The position numbers and the translations under genes were made by a program. DNA of 64,000 bases, from NCBI RefSeq assembly GCF_002795865.1, contig NZ_CP024920.1, positions 1,895,001-1,959,000 of the forward strand, given 5' to 3'. The stretch's first letter is position 1. Every line of letters begins with the position of its first letter. The notes under the pieces were generated by a model. The model ran no database searches. It was not told the origin of the DNA and worked only from the letters and a program-made list of their open reading frames with translations. Below, one piece after another: positions 25,880-33,419 of the stretch. The stretch is from Qipengyuania seohaensis. Its GTDB lineage: Bacteria > Pseudomonadota > Alphaproteobacteria > Sphingomonadales > Sphingomonadaceae.

Positions 25880-26413
25880 ATGCCTAAGGCAAGGCGATCC
25901 AATGACTGGGGATTTCCCCGATGGCGCGGATACGAAGCCAGTCGCGAAACCGCCACTGTTCGCCTGTGCGATCGCCACGGCTGCGAGGAAGTGGGCGATT
26001 GCCCCGCGCCCAAGGCACCTAACAGTCCCGAACGATGGATGTTTTGCCAGGCCCATGCGGCCGAATACAACCGCGGATGGGATTACTTCGAAGGTCTCGA
26101 CAAGGCCGAGAAAGAGGCTCGAGCTAAAGCCGAGAAATCGGAAAACGCCGGTTACGCGGAAGCTCAGCATTATGGCTGGAGCGGGAGCGGAGACGGGTCG
26201 AGATCGGCTGATGAAATGCGCGCGCTCGATGTTCTCGAACTCGAGGCAGATGCCGACTTCCCGGCTGTGAAGAAGGCCTTCAGGGCCAAGGCAAAGGAAG
26301 TGCACCCGGACGTGAAACCCGGCGACGAGGATGCCGCGGCGGAGTTCCAGAAATACTCCCTCGCCTATGAAATCCTGAAATCCGCTGAGGAACGGCGTGA
26401 GTGGAAAGGCTGA
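25880..26413 (+). CDS. J-domain protein with a Cys/His-rich N-terminal segment
   Basis: A 177-residue protein with the J domain at the C-terminus (about 113-177): DVLELEADADFPAVKKAFRA, then EVHPDVKPGDEDAA with the HPD motif that stimulates DnaK. The N-terminal part has Cys30, His33, Cys35, Cys41, Cys56 and His59, spaced as in a small zinc-binding module. A charged helix (KAEKEARAKAEKSE) links the two. ATG at 25880 is taken because the longer frame begins with TTG. Probably a client-specific DnaK co-chaperone; the client is unknown. Confidence 0.82.
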   Translation: MPKARRSNDWGFPRWRGYEASRETATVRLCDRHGCEEVGDCPAPKAPNSPERWMFCQAHAAEYNRGWDYFEGLDKAEKEARAKAEKSENAGYAEAQHYGWSGSGDGSRSADEMRALDVLELEADADFPAVKKAFRAKAKEVHPDVKPGDEDAAAEFQKYSLAYEILKSAEERREWKG

Positions 26414-26434
26414 ATCCCGGTAACCGCTTGTAAT

Positions 26435-26460
26435 CGCGGCTTTCGATGGTGAAGCCCGCG
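26435..26460 (+). terminator. stem-loop, possible terminator of the J-domain gene
   Basis: CGCGGCTT (26435-26442) pairs with AAGCCCGCG (26452-26460), one base bulged, followed by TTTACCCTTTATTGCTTTTT, which is T-rich. It lies 22 bases after the stop and before the PilZ-domain gene. Confidence 0.45.
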
Positions 26461-26507
26461 TTTACCCTTTATTGCTTTTTGTTAAATACAAGGTCGTGGG
26501 AATAGCC

Positions 26508-26789
26508 ATGACCATGCAGGAACGCATCTTCGACCGCGCGGCGAGCAACCTCGTCATCGACTGCATCGTGCTTCGCAAGCGCGAGCGGGCGATCCTGTGC
26601 GATTTGTCGCAGAGCGGGTGCCGGTTAGAGCTGTTCGACGGGGCTGCGCAACTCGGTGCCACCATCATTTTCGAGCTCGACGATAGATTGGCCTTTGCGG
26701 GCCAGGTCGTCTGGACGAGGGGTGTCGAAGCCGGTGTGCAATTTACCCGGCCGCTCCCGGCGAAAGTCATGTCCGCCCTGGAAATGTAA
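26508..26789 (+). CDS. PilZ-domain-like protein
   Basis: A 93-residue protein whose LRKRERAILCDLSQSGCRLE resembles the PilZ entrance (R..R....DLS..G), followed by strands ATIIFELDDRLAFAGQVVW and GVEAGVQFTRPLP. PilZ domains bind cyclic di-GMP through RxxxR and D/N-x-S-xx-G; here K-R-E-R and DLSQSGC keep much of this pattern, so binding is possible but not certain. ATG at 26508 or 26514; both are inside the same frame. It is a stand-alone domain with no output module. Confidence 0.75.
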   Translation: MTMQERIFDRAASNLVIDCIVLRKRERAILCDLSQSGCRLELFDGAAQLGATIIFELDDRLAFAGQVVWTRGVEAGVQFTRPLPAKVMSALEM

Positions 26790-26797
26790 GCGTGTTC

Positions 26798-27688
26798 TCA
26801 GCGAAGCCGCGAAAGAATGGCTGCTGACATGCGCTTTCCGAGCTCCGGCCCCTGTTCGGGGTAGTAATAGGGCTCGATCATCTCCGCTTCCATGACCGCA
26901 AGCATTCCATTGGGAAGCCGCGCCATGTCTACCCGGCAATAGAGCGGACGTTCGAACGGCAAGGCGGCTACAACGTTGCTTGCCGTTGCCAGATCCTCGG
27001 GAGATGGCGCGTAATCGCACTCGTAACCGCCGTAGAGCGACTGGATACGATATTCGCCTTCAGCGGCACGCTTGAGCACGCCATGGGAAAATTCGCCGTC
27101 GACGAAGAACAGGGTGTATTCTCCCTCCCCTACAACGCTCGGAAGGAACGGCTGCACCATGCAGGGCCGCCCCATCGTCCAATCGGCCGAGGGAAGGGCA
27201 GAGCGAGAGAAACTGAACTGGCCCAATCCGCCTGCTCCGACCTGGCGCTTGACCACCACCCGGTCGACCCCGAAGTGATCCATCGCATTCTCAACGTCTC
27301 CGGCGTCGAGATCGTCGTGCCACAGCGTCGGGACGGTGACTGCACCTTTGGCGGAAAGGTCTCTCAAATATCCCTTGTCGGCATTCCAGCGCACGATCCT
27401 GGCAGGGTTGTGGACAGCGATCCCCGCGTCCTCCAGCTGATCGAGCTTTGCCAAAAATTCCTCGGGATGATCCTGGTAATCCCAGGCGGTGCCGAGGAGG
27501 ACGAGGGGAATGCCGGCGAAATCGTCTACTGGCGCGCGCCAGTCGATTTCGACGAGTTCCAGCCCCGCCTCCTCGAATGCCGGACGCAGTGCAGCGGTCA
27601 CGAGATCGTGCTCGAATGCGTCGCCGCGACGGTCTCCCGCGCCAGGCAGCGTTTGCGCACAGGCAAGAAAGCCGATGCGTGTCGTCAT
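26798..27688 (-). CDS. ATP-grasp family protein of unknown product
   Basis: A 296-residue protein with RIGFLACAQ at the N-terminus, LLGTAWDYQDHPEEF near 69, and VRWNADKGYLRDLSAKGA then VPTLWHDDL near 105-130. VVVKRQVGAGGLGQFSFS has the ATP-grasp lysine and glycine loop. MIEPYYYPEQGPELGKRM is the C-terminal metal-site region (VMEAEMIEP). The frame and motifs match an uncharacterised RimK/glutathione-synthetase-like family. It starts one base before the stop of the cystathionine gamma-synthase-family gene upstream, so both are probably co-translated. Amide or peptide ligase activity is inferred; substrates are unknown. Confidence 0.78.
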   Translation of the reverse strand: MTTRIGFLACAQTLPGAGDRRGDAFEHDLVTAALRPAFEEAGLELVEIDWRAPVDDFAGIPLVLLGTAWDYQDHPEEFLAKLDQLEDAGIAVHNPARIVRWNADKGYLRDLSAKGAVTVPTLWHDDLDAGDVENAMDHFGVDRVVVKRQVGAGGLGQFSFSRSALPSADWTMGRPCMVQPFLPSVVGEGEYTLFFVDGEFSHGVLKRAAEGEYRIQSLYGGYECDYAPSPEDLATASNVVAALPFERPLYCRVDMARLPNGMLAVMEAEMIEPYYYPEQGPELGKRMSAAILSRLR

Positions 27689-27689
27689 T

Positions 27690-29003
27690 CTAGACTGCGT
27701 CCAGTGCCTGTTCGAAATCGGCAATCAGGTCGTCCGCGTCCTCGATCCCGATGGAGATGCGCACGAGATTGTCCGATATTCCCAATTCCGCGCGGCGCCC
27801 TTCGGGGACCGATAGATGCGTCATGCTGGCCGGGTGGCTGGCAAGTGTTTCGGTACCGCCGAGGCTGACCGCAAGCTTGGCGATCTTCAGCGCGTCGAGG
27901 AAACGGAAGCATTCCGCTTCGCCGCCCTTGAGCAGGAGCGAGAAGGTCGAGCCTGCACCGAGGCAGTGTCGGTTGTAGATGTCCTGCTGGCGCTCGTCCT
28001 TGATCATGCCGAGATAACCGAGGCCTTCGACCTTGGGGTGCTTAGCGAGATATTCACACACCTTCTCCGCATTTTCACCGGCGCGCTGCATCCGCAGTTC
28101 GACCGTTTCGAGGCTGCGGCAGAGCATCCACGCGGTGTTGGGATCGCAAATGCCCCCCATCGTGTTGCGGAGCATGCGGATAGCGTCGATGAAGCGCTTC
28201 TTGCCGACCACGCTGCCCGCGACGAGATCCGAATGACCGCCGACGTATTTGGTCAGCGAGTACACCACGAGATCTGCGCCATGGTCGAGCGGGCGCTGCC
28301 ACAAGGGGCCAAGGAAAGTGTTGTCGATCGCGATAGAGCAGCGATCAGGATCGAAATGCGCATCGCGCGCTTCCTTGACCGCTTCGATATCCACGAGCGC
28401 ATTGGTCGGGTTGCCGGGGCTTTCGAGGTAGATCATCGGCACCTCGCCGCCCTGTTCGTCCGCCATCGCCTTTGCGCGGGTCATGACATCATCGAGCTGT
28501 TCGCGGCTGGCGCCAGCAGGGAAGTCGATGAAGGTCACGCCGTATTTCGCCATCGTCTTCGCGATGAAGCCTTCCGAGGCAGCGTACAAAGGACCTGAGT
28601 GGACAATTACGTCGCCTGCCTTGCAGGCAGCCAGGAGAAGAACGGCGATGGCGGTCATGCCGCTGGAGAAGGACAGCGCTTCTTCAGCGCCGTCCCAGAC
28701 AGCCAGACGATCCTCGAGGATTTCCTGGTTGGGTGCGTTGAAGCGCGAATAGACGAGGCCGTCGGCTCCGCCGGGACGCTTGCCGGTGATGCCCTCGAAA
28801 TGCCTCTTGCCGTCTGCTGCACTCGGGAACGCGAAGGTCGAGGTAAGGAAGATGGGAGCCTTGAGGCTGCCTTCCGAAAGAGTGGGGTCAAATCCATGAC
28901 CCATCATCAGAGTGCTGGGCTTGAGGGGGCGTCCGCCGACTTCGGGAATCTTGCGCTTGGGCGCCATGCGGGGGCTGGTGGGGTCGATGTCGTTGTCGCT
29001 CAT
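27690..29003 (-). CDS. cystathionine gamma-synthase family PLP enzyme
   Basis: A 437-residue Cys/Met-metabolism PLP enzyme. LVYSRFNAPNQEILEDRL holds the Tyr/Arg phosphate contacts from the neighbouring subunit. YLESPGNPTN and SIAIDNTFLGPLWQRPLDHG hold the PLP Asp, and VVYSLTKYVGGHSDLVAG the Schiff-base Lys. HPASMTHLSVPEGRRAELG is the C-terminal substrate region. Start MSDNDIDP at 29003 is chosen because it overlaps the stop of a small leader frame; a GTG at 29069 is possible. Cystathionine synthase, methionine gamma-lyase and O-acylhomoserine sulfhydrylase cannot be told apart here. Confidence 0.88.
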   Translation of the reverse strand: MSDNDIDPTSPRMAPKRKIPEVGGRPLKPSTLMMGHGFDPTLSEGSLKAPIFLTSTFAFPSAADGKRHFEGITGKRPGGADGLVYSRFNAPNQEILEDRLAVWDGAEEALSFSSGMTAIAVLLLAACKAGDVIVHSGPLYAASEGFIAKTMAKYGVTFIDFPAGASREQLDDVMTRAKAMADEQGGEVPMIYLESPGNPTNALVDIEAVKEARDAHFDPDRCSIAIDNTFLGPLWQRPLDHGADLVVYSLTKYVGGHSDLVAGSVVGKKRFIDAIRMLRNTMGGICDPNTAWMLCRSLETVELRMQRAGENAEKVCEYLAKHPKVEGLGYLGMIKDERQQDIYNRHCLGAGSTFSLLLKGGEAECFRFLDALKIAKLAVSLGGTETLASHPASMTHLSVPEGRRAELGISDNLVRISIGIEDADDLIADFEQALDAV

Positions 29004-29062
29004 GGGTGAGCATCCTTCCTGCAACGGCGCTCCCAGGAAGGCGGGAGCTGATTTCGGGCCAT
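29000..29062 (-). CDS. short leader frame (20 residues) upstream of the PLP enzyme gene
   Basis: A 21-codon frame on the minus strand reading MARNQLPPSWERRCRKDAHP then TGA. TTAGGAG lies ten bases before its ATG, and its TGA overlaps the ATG of the PLP enzyme gene as ATGA. The frame runs through the hairpin that covers the ribosome site of that gene. Basic residues and one Cys dominate the second half. It could be a translated leader that opens the hairpin; the alternative is a chance frame in the untranslated leader. Confidence 0.4.
   Translation of the reverse strand: MARNQLPPSWERRCRKDAHP
29014..29041 (-). promoter_or_regulatory. hairpin that masks the ribosome-binding site of the PLP enzyme gene
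   Basis: CCTTCCTG and CAGGAAGG form a perfect 8-bp stem with a 12-base loop. On the minus strand the downstream arm contains AGGAAGG, the likely Shine-Dalgarno sequence, ten bases before the ATG at 29003. In the folded RNA the ribosome site would be paired. Translation of the short frame at 29062 would unfold it. Confidence 0.5.
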
Positions 29063-29147
29063 GCGGCACCCGCTCCTAACCTCCGCAGGAACGCCTCTCC
29101 GCACGCCGTAGCAATGCGGCGTGGATTACGGAGCGTCAGGCGCCTTT

Positions 29148-30557
29148 TCAAGCGGCAAGGGTGGCCATTCCCCAAACCACGAAGACGATCACGATTATGC
29201 CGACTAGGTCGAGAAGGATGCCGGCCTTCACCATCCGTTCGATCCTGATCCGCCCGGTTGCCCAGGCAATTGCATTGGGGCCTGTTCCAGCCGGCAGCAT
29301 GAAGCCCCAGCTGGCTGCGAGTGCGGCCGGCATGGCGAGCAGGATGGGATCGGCGCCCAGCGCCACCACCAGGCTTGCAACCACCGGGATAATCCCGCTC
29401 GCGGTCGCAACATTGCTCGCAAACTCGGTAATCAGGACGACCATTGCCACGATTGCCAGCGCGACCAGGATGAGGGGCCAATTTTCGAGCGGCAGCAAAG
29501 CATTGCCGAGCCAGTCGGCCAGGCCGCTGGCAGACATTCCGGCAGCAAGCGCCAGGCCGCCACCGAACATCATGATCACGCCCCATGGCGCCTTGTCCGC
29601 TTCGTCCCACTTCAGCATCGGACGACCGGTCCCGTCTGGCAGCAGGAACAGCAGCAGGCTCATGCCGATGGCAATGGTCCCGTCGGTCAGCGAACCTGCT
29701 GGCAGGTAGGGTGCGATCCAGCGCTGGCCCATCCAGAGCAGGAAGGTGACGGCGATCAGCGGCACCAGGCGTCGCTCCGCGTTGGACCACGCGCTTTGCG
29801 TATCGATAGCTGCTCTGGCGGCTTTGGCGTCGAACGGATGGGCGGACACGCGCTGCACGCGGGCAATCAGCCAGGCAGCGACAGGAATGCCGATGGCGAC
29901 CACGGGAAGGCCATAGAATGCCCAGTCCGCAAAGGTGATGCGTGTGCCGGTCAAGCTATCCAGCAGACCGACAGCAATCGCGTTTGTGGGCGATCCCACC
30001 AGCGTGCCCAATCCGCCGATGCTGGCCGCAAATGCGATGCCCATTGGAAGTGCACCTGCCAGCCCATCCTGTTCGCTGTCCGCAAGTCCGCCGCCCGCAA
30101 GCACCGCTACTGCCATGGGCATCATGATCAGCGCAGTCGAAGTGTTGGAAATCAACATGGAAAGTATGGCGGCGGTTATCATGAAGGCCAGCAGCACGCC
30201 CGTCTGGCTGCCGCTCCCGACCGCACGCAGGAGAGCGAGGGCAAGGCGGCGATGCAACCCCGTCCGCTCGATCGCCAGTGCGATGAACGCCCCGCCCAGG
30301 ATCAGGAACAGGATTGGCGAATAATAGGAACCGGCGGTAGCCTTCGCGTCCATCACCCCGGCAAAGGGTAACACGAGGAAGGGCATCAGCGCGGTGGCGG
30401 TGAGGGGCATCGCCTCCGTCATCCACCATGCTGCCATCAGCACGACCAGCCCCGCGACGACACCGGCCTCGCGCGACATGCCGGTTGGCATCGGCGCAAG
30501 AATGCCCGTCAGGAGGCCCAAGGCCCCGACGATCAGTCCGATCTGTTTTGCGTTCAA
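29148..30557 (-). CDS. DASS/SLC13-family sodium-anion transporter
   Basis: A 469-residue membrane protein with about eleven hydrophobic segments. ISNTSTALIMMPMAVAVL near 135 and ITEFASNVATASGIIPVVAS near 375 are the paired SNT motifs that bind sodium and substrate. IGGLGTLVGSPTNAIAVG near 180 and MLPAGTGPNAIAWATG near 430 are the matching Gly/Asn loops. Family members carry di- and tricarboxylates or sulfate. The start is a TTG at 30557 with GGAGGG five bases upstream. Not obviously linked in function with the PLP gene downstream. Confidence 0.9.
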   Translation of the reverse strand: MNAKQIGLIVGALGLLTGILAPMPTGMSREAGVVAGLVVLMAAWWMTEAMPLTATALMPFLVLPFAGVMDAKATAGSYYSPILFLILGGAFIALAIERTGLHRRLALALLRAVGSGSQTGVLLAFMITAAILSMLISNTSTALIMMPMAVAVLAGGGLADSEQDGLAGALPMGIAFAASIGGLGTLVGSPTNAIAVGLLDSLTGTRITFADWAFYGLPVVAIGIPVAAWLIARVQRVSAHPFDAKAARAAIDTQSAWSNAERRLVPLIAVTFLLWMGQRWIAPYLPAGSLTDGTIAIGMSLLLFLLPDGTGRPMLKWDEADKAPWGVIMMFGGGLALAAGMSASGLADWLGNALLPLENWPLILVALAIVAMVVLITEFASNVATASGIIPVVASLVVALGADPILLAMPAALAASWGFMLPAGTGPNAIAWATGRIRIERMVKAGILLDLVGIIVIVFVVWGMATLAA

Positions 30558-30626
30558 TTTATCCCTCCGCTCTCCGTGCTAACGGGAGCGGGGCACCGGG
30601 CCAAGGACTTTGATGTGCGGCTTGTG

Positions 30627-31823
30627 TCAGCCGGCCGAGGGTGACTCGGCGGTTTCGATGGCAGGTTGGTCTTCCTGCGTTTCCTCATCCTCTGCGCCGA
30701 TCAGGTCGGTGCCGTCGCCGGGCATGATGAAGACGCGTCCTGTGCGACCTTCCTTGCGCAGCTTTTCGTACTTCTGGGCACGCTCGCCCAGGTAACGTGC
30801 CACCGATGACGGAATGCGGAAGCTGTTGGCCTGCCCATCGCTGTATACGGTGTTGTATGTCGGCTCGCGCTGGCCGCCTGCCAGATCGGCGACGGTCTCT
30901 TCGTACTGATTGACCTTTACTTCCGGTTTGGAGGCGAGGAGTTCCTTCACCTCTTCTTCGGCGTAGCGCGACAGGTGCGCCTTCAAATCGTCACCCATCT
31001 GCGGGAAGTAGAACGGGGCCGCTTCCTCGTAGATGGCGGAAACGAGCAGGTTCTTGCCATAGCCTTCGACGCCGCGAAGCGAGTTCACGAACTCGTTTGC
31101 TCCTTCGAGGAGGAGACGGTCGACGTTATCTGCGGTGTGAGCTTCTCGCTGGATCGACGGGCTGCCGACATCGCCGCGGAAGAAACCGTAGATGACCTTG
31201 GGGTCTTTCCAGTTCGGGTAAACGATGCGTGTGCGGATGTCCTTGGGGCTCATCGCGACGCCGCCCACCGTTATGAACGGGGTGACATCGAGCGGCGTTT
31301 CATTTTCACCCAGCAGCAAACGCGATGGCGCCTTGACCGGGTAGTTGAGTGCGATCTGTTCGATAACCGCAACATTGTGCAGGTTGATCCAGTAGGCGAG
31401 CTGTTCTGAGCGGGGCAGGCTGGCGATATCCACCTGCGCCCCGATCTGCTCCAGATCTTGGCGGTATTCGGTGAATGTCGCGATCGCTGCTTCATCCATC
31501 AATGAGAAGGGAATGCGGTTGCCTTCCAGCCTGACGCGGGAATCGTGACCCCAGACACGGCGGCTGCCGATAGTCGGGTCGGGACGCGTCGCGCCATCAC
31601 GGGTCGACAGGCCCATGCGAAGCACCATGTATTGCAGCGCGTCCTGCCAGATGGCGTAGTCGAGCGCTGTCTGCTTGGCGGGGCGGGGTACGAATTTGTC
31701 GAAATCAGCAGCGTTGGTCGCCGCGTTTGACGCCGCACTTGCCGCAACCTCCTGAGCCAGTGCCGGGGCGGAAGTCGCGCAAGCCGCAAGCAGGGCGGCA
31801 GAAGCAATAAGGCGGTTTTTCAC
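30627..31823 (-). CDS. DUF547-domain protein, exported
   Basis: A 398-residue protein with a signal peptide (residues 1-24, ending TSAPALAQ). The start is taken as GTG at 31823, seven bases after AGGG; a TTG two codons upstream is possible. The DUF547 block lies about 140-290: SEQLAYWINLHNVAVIEQIA, then MSPKDIRTRIVYPNWKDPKV and YGFFRGDVGSPSIQREAHT. The pattern of His, Asn and Arg is that of the family, whose biochemical role is unknown. It stands alone. Confidence 0.85.
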   Translation of the reverse strand: MKNRLIASAALLAACATSAPALAQEVAASAASNAATNAADFDKFVPRPAKQTALDYAIWQDALQYMVLRMGLSTRDGATRPDPTIGSRRVWGHDSRVRLEGNRIPFSLMDEAAIATFTEYRQDLEQIGAQVDIASLPRSEQLAYWINLHNVAVIEQIALNYPVKAPSRLLLGENETPLDVTPFITVGGVAMSPKDIRTRIVYPNWKDPKVIYGFFRGDVGSPSIQREAHTADNVDRLLLEGANEFVNSLRGVEGYGKNLLVSAIYEEAAPFYFPQMGDDLKAHLSRYAEEEVKELLASKPEVKVNQYEETVADLAGGQREPTYNTVYSDGQANSFRIPSSVARYLGERAQKYEKLRKEGRTGRVFIMPGDGTDLIGAEDEETQEDQPAIETAESPSAG

Positions 31824-31996
31824 GGTCAATCCCTGTCAAAATAGCAATGGCTGCGATTTATACGTAGCAATGCACTTAATGTGCCTGAGACATTACATGC
31901 TTCTGCGATAGCAAAGCCATGTGGCTTGCCGATGAACCGATGCCTTTCGTCGATGCAGAGGCGGCGTTCGTGGTCGGCGCGCTATTTCCAAGCAAA

Positions 31997-32028
31997 AGGC
32001 GGAGCAATCACCAAGTGACGCCCCGCCT
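31997..32028 (-). terminator. intrinsic terminator after infC
   Basis: On the minus strand AGGCGGGGCGTCAC pairs with GTGATTGCTCCGCCT across a TTG loop and is followed by TTTTGCTT. Outer six pairs are perfect; inner pairs have two mismatches. It lies 25 bases after the infC stop. Confidence 0.75.
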
Positions 32029-32053
32029 CGTTGATTTGGTAAGTCAGACAGGC

Positions 32054-32596
32054 TTACTTGGGAGCAAGCACCATCAGCATCTGGCGTCCTTCAAGACGCG
32101 GGAAGCTCTCCACCTTGGCGATTTCCTCCACGTCGTCGCGCACGCGATTCAACAGGTCCATGCCCAGTTGCTGGTGAGCCATTTCGCGGCCGCGGAAGCG
32201 CAGCGTGCACTTCACCTTGTCGCCGTTCTCGATGAACTTCACGACGTTGCGCATCTTCACCTCATAGTCGTGGGTGTCGATGTTCGGGCGCATCTTGACC
32301 TCTTTGATATCCTGGGTCTTCTGCGTCTTGCGCGCTAGGTTTGCCTTTTTCTGCGCCTCGTACCGAAATTTGCCCACATCGAGGAACTTGCACACCGGCG
32401 GGTCCGCATTTGGGCTCACTTCGACGAGGTTGAGGCCCAGTTCGTTGGCCTGCTCGGTCGCTTCGCGGGTGTACATCACCCCCAGGTTCTCTCCTTCGTG
32501 ATCGATCACGCGGACCTTGGGGACATTGATCATGTTATCGTAGCGCGGGCCGCTTTTTACGGGCATTTGCATGCTGCGCCGGGGTGGACGGGCTAT
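32054..32596 (-). CDS. infC: translation initiation factor IF-3 (probable AUA start)
   Basis: IF-3 binds the 30S subunit and checks the start codon. [20 protein letters not shown] and the N-domain precede [20 protein letters not shown] and the C-domain [20 protein letters not shown]. The first in-frame ATG (32572) has no ribosome site before it. An in-frame ATA at 32596 has AGGAG eight bases upstream and adds ARPPRRS, which resembles the basic, proline-rich start of other alphaproteobacterial IF-3 proteins. Non-AUG starts (AUU in E. coli) are the known basis of IF-3 autoregulation, so AUA is the likely start. It gives 180 residues. Confidence 0.9.
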   Translation of the reverse strand: MARPPRRSMQMPVKSGPRYDNMINVPKVRVIDHEGENLGVMYTREATEQANELGLNLVEVSPNADPPVCKFLDVGKFRYEAQKKANLARKTQKTQDIKEVKMRPNIDTHDYEVKMRNVVKFIENGDKVKCTLRFRGREMAHQQLGMDLLNRVRDDVEEIAKVESFPRLEGRQMLMVLAPK

Positions 32597-32672
32597 GGGG
32601 CATTCTCCTGATTCTGCCAGTTCTTGTGGTGGCTATGTAGGGAGAAACACTGCAAACCGCTAGTGAAGATAA

Positions 32673-33374
32673 CTAAGCGGCTTTCCAAAGCGGGAAACGG
32701 GCAAGTTTGCCCTTTGCCGGAACCACTGCATCGATGCGTTCGGCGGGCTGCAAAGCCTTGAGAATTGCCGGGTCTGCGGCATTCATGCCGCCGGTATAGG
32801 CGCCGAAAGCGGGCAGGATCATCCGTCCGCTCGGCCGACCGTCCGCTCCTTCGTTGGCGCTGACCACTGCGCAAGGGCGGCGGATCATGCGTTGGCGGAT
32901 CCTCACCTGCAGGCGCGGGTGGTAATGGCCGGACAATTCGGGACGGGTTTCGCCCTTCTTGGCGCGGTGGCGCAGGATGGTGCCGCCAATCTCCAGCTCT
33001 TCGGCAAGCGTGCCGCCACACCGAGCCTCCATGTCGGGATCGTGGTTGCCTGTGATCCAGACCCAGTCGACTGCCTTGGTCAGAGCTTCCAACATTCCGC
33101 AGGCGTGCGGCTCCAGCCGCGCGGACCCTTGCGAATCGTGGAAGTTGTCGCCCAGCGTAATGACACGGCGCGCCCCGGTCTCGCGGATGGCCAGCGCCAC
33201 GCGTTCCAGTGTTTCGCGGCTGTCGTAGGGCGGGATCATCTGGCCGTGCCCCGCGAAGAAACTGCCCTTTTCAAGGTGCAGGTCGGCAACCAGCAACGCG
33301 CGCTCACGCGGCCAGTAGAGCGCACGGCCCTCTGTGAGGAGCCATTCATCGCCAGCGAACGAAAGGGGAACCAT
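32673..33374 (-). CDS. pdeM: ligase-associated DNA-damage-response endonuclease PdeM
   Basis: A 233-residue calcineurin-like metallophosphoesterase. LLVADLHLEKGSFF holds D-x-H, VITLGDNFHDSQGSARL holds GDxxHD, VWITGNHDPDMEA holds GNHD, and LSGHYHPRLQVR the final GHxH. Full length for PdeM, which usually travels with a DNA ligase and an Lhr-type helicase; those are not in the window. It ends 76 bases before the infC start and is divergent from hemF. A role in DNA repair is by family. Confidence 0.88.
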   Translation of the reverse strand: MVPLSFAGDEWLLTEGRALYWPRERALLVADLHLEKGSFFAGHGQMIPPYDSRETLERVALAIRETGARRVITLGDNFHDSQGSARLEPHACGMLEALTKAVDWVWITGNHDPDMEARCGGTLAEELEIGGTILRHRAKKGETRPELSGHYHPRLQVRIRQRMIRRPCAVVSANEGADGRPSGRMILPAFGAYTGGMNAADPAILKALQPAERIDAVVPAKGKLARFPLWKAA

Positions 33375-33419
33375 GACCGGCTATTGCCGTAGCTGCCTGC
33401 GAATGGCAAGGCCTCTCGC

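Noticed and set aside
29000-29147. SAM or SAH riboswitch before the cystathionine gamma-synthase-family gene
   Set aside because: Minus-strand GGGAGCGCCGTTGCAGG recalls part of the SAH consensus, and plus-strand AACGGCGCTC its end, but the paired elements are on opposite strands and the rest of neither consensus is present.
31919-32338. Plus-strand frame of 139 codons starting MWLADEPMPF
   Set aside because: Lies opposite infC and through its terminator; no ribosome site or family.
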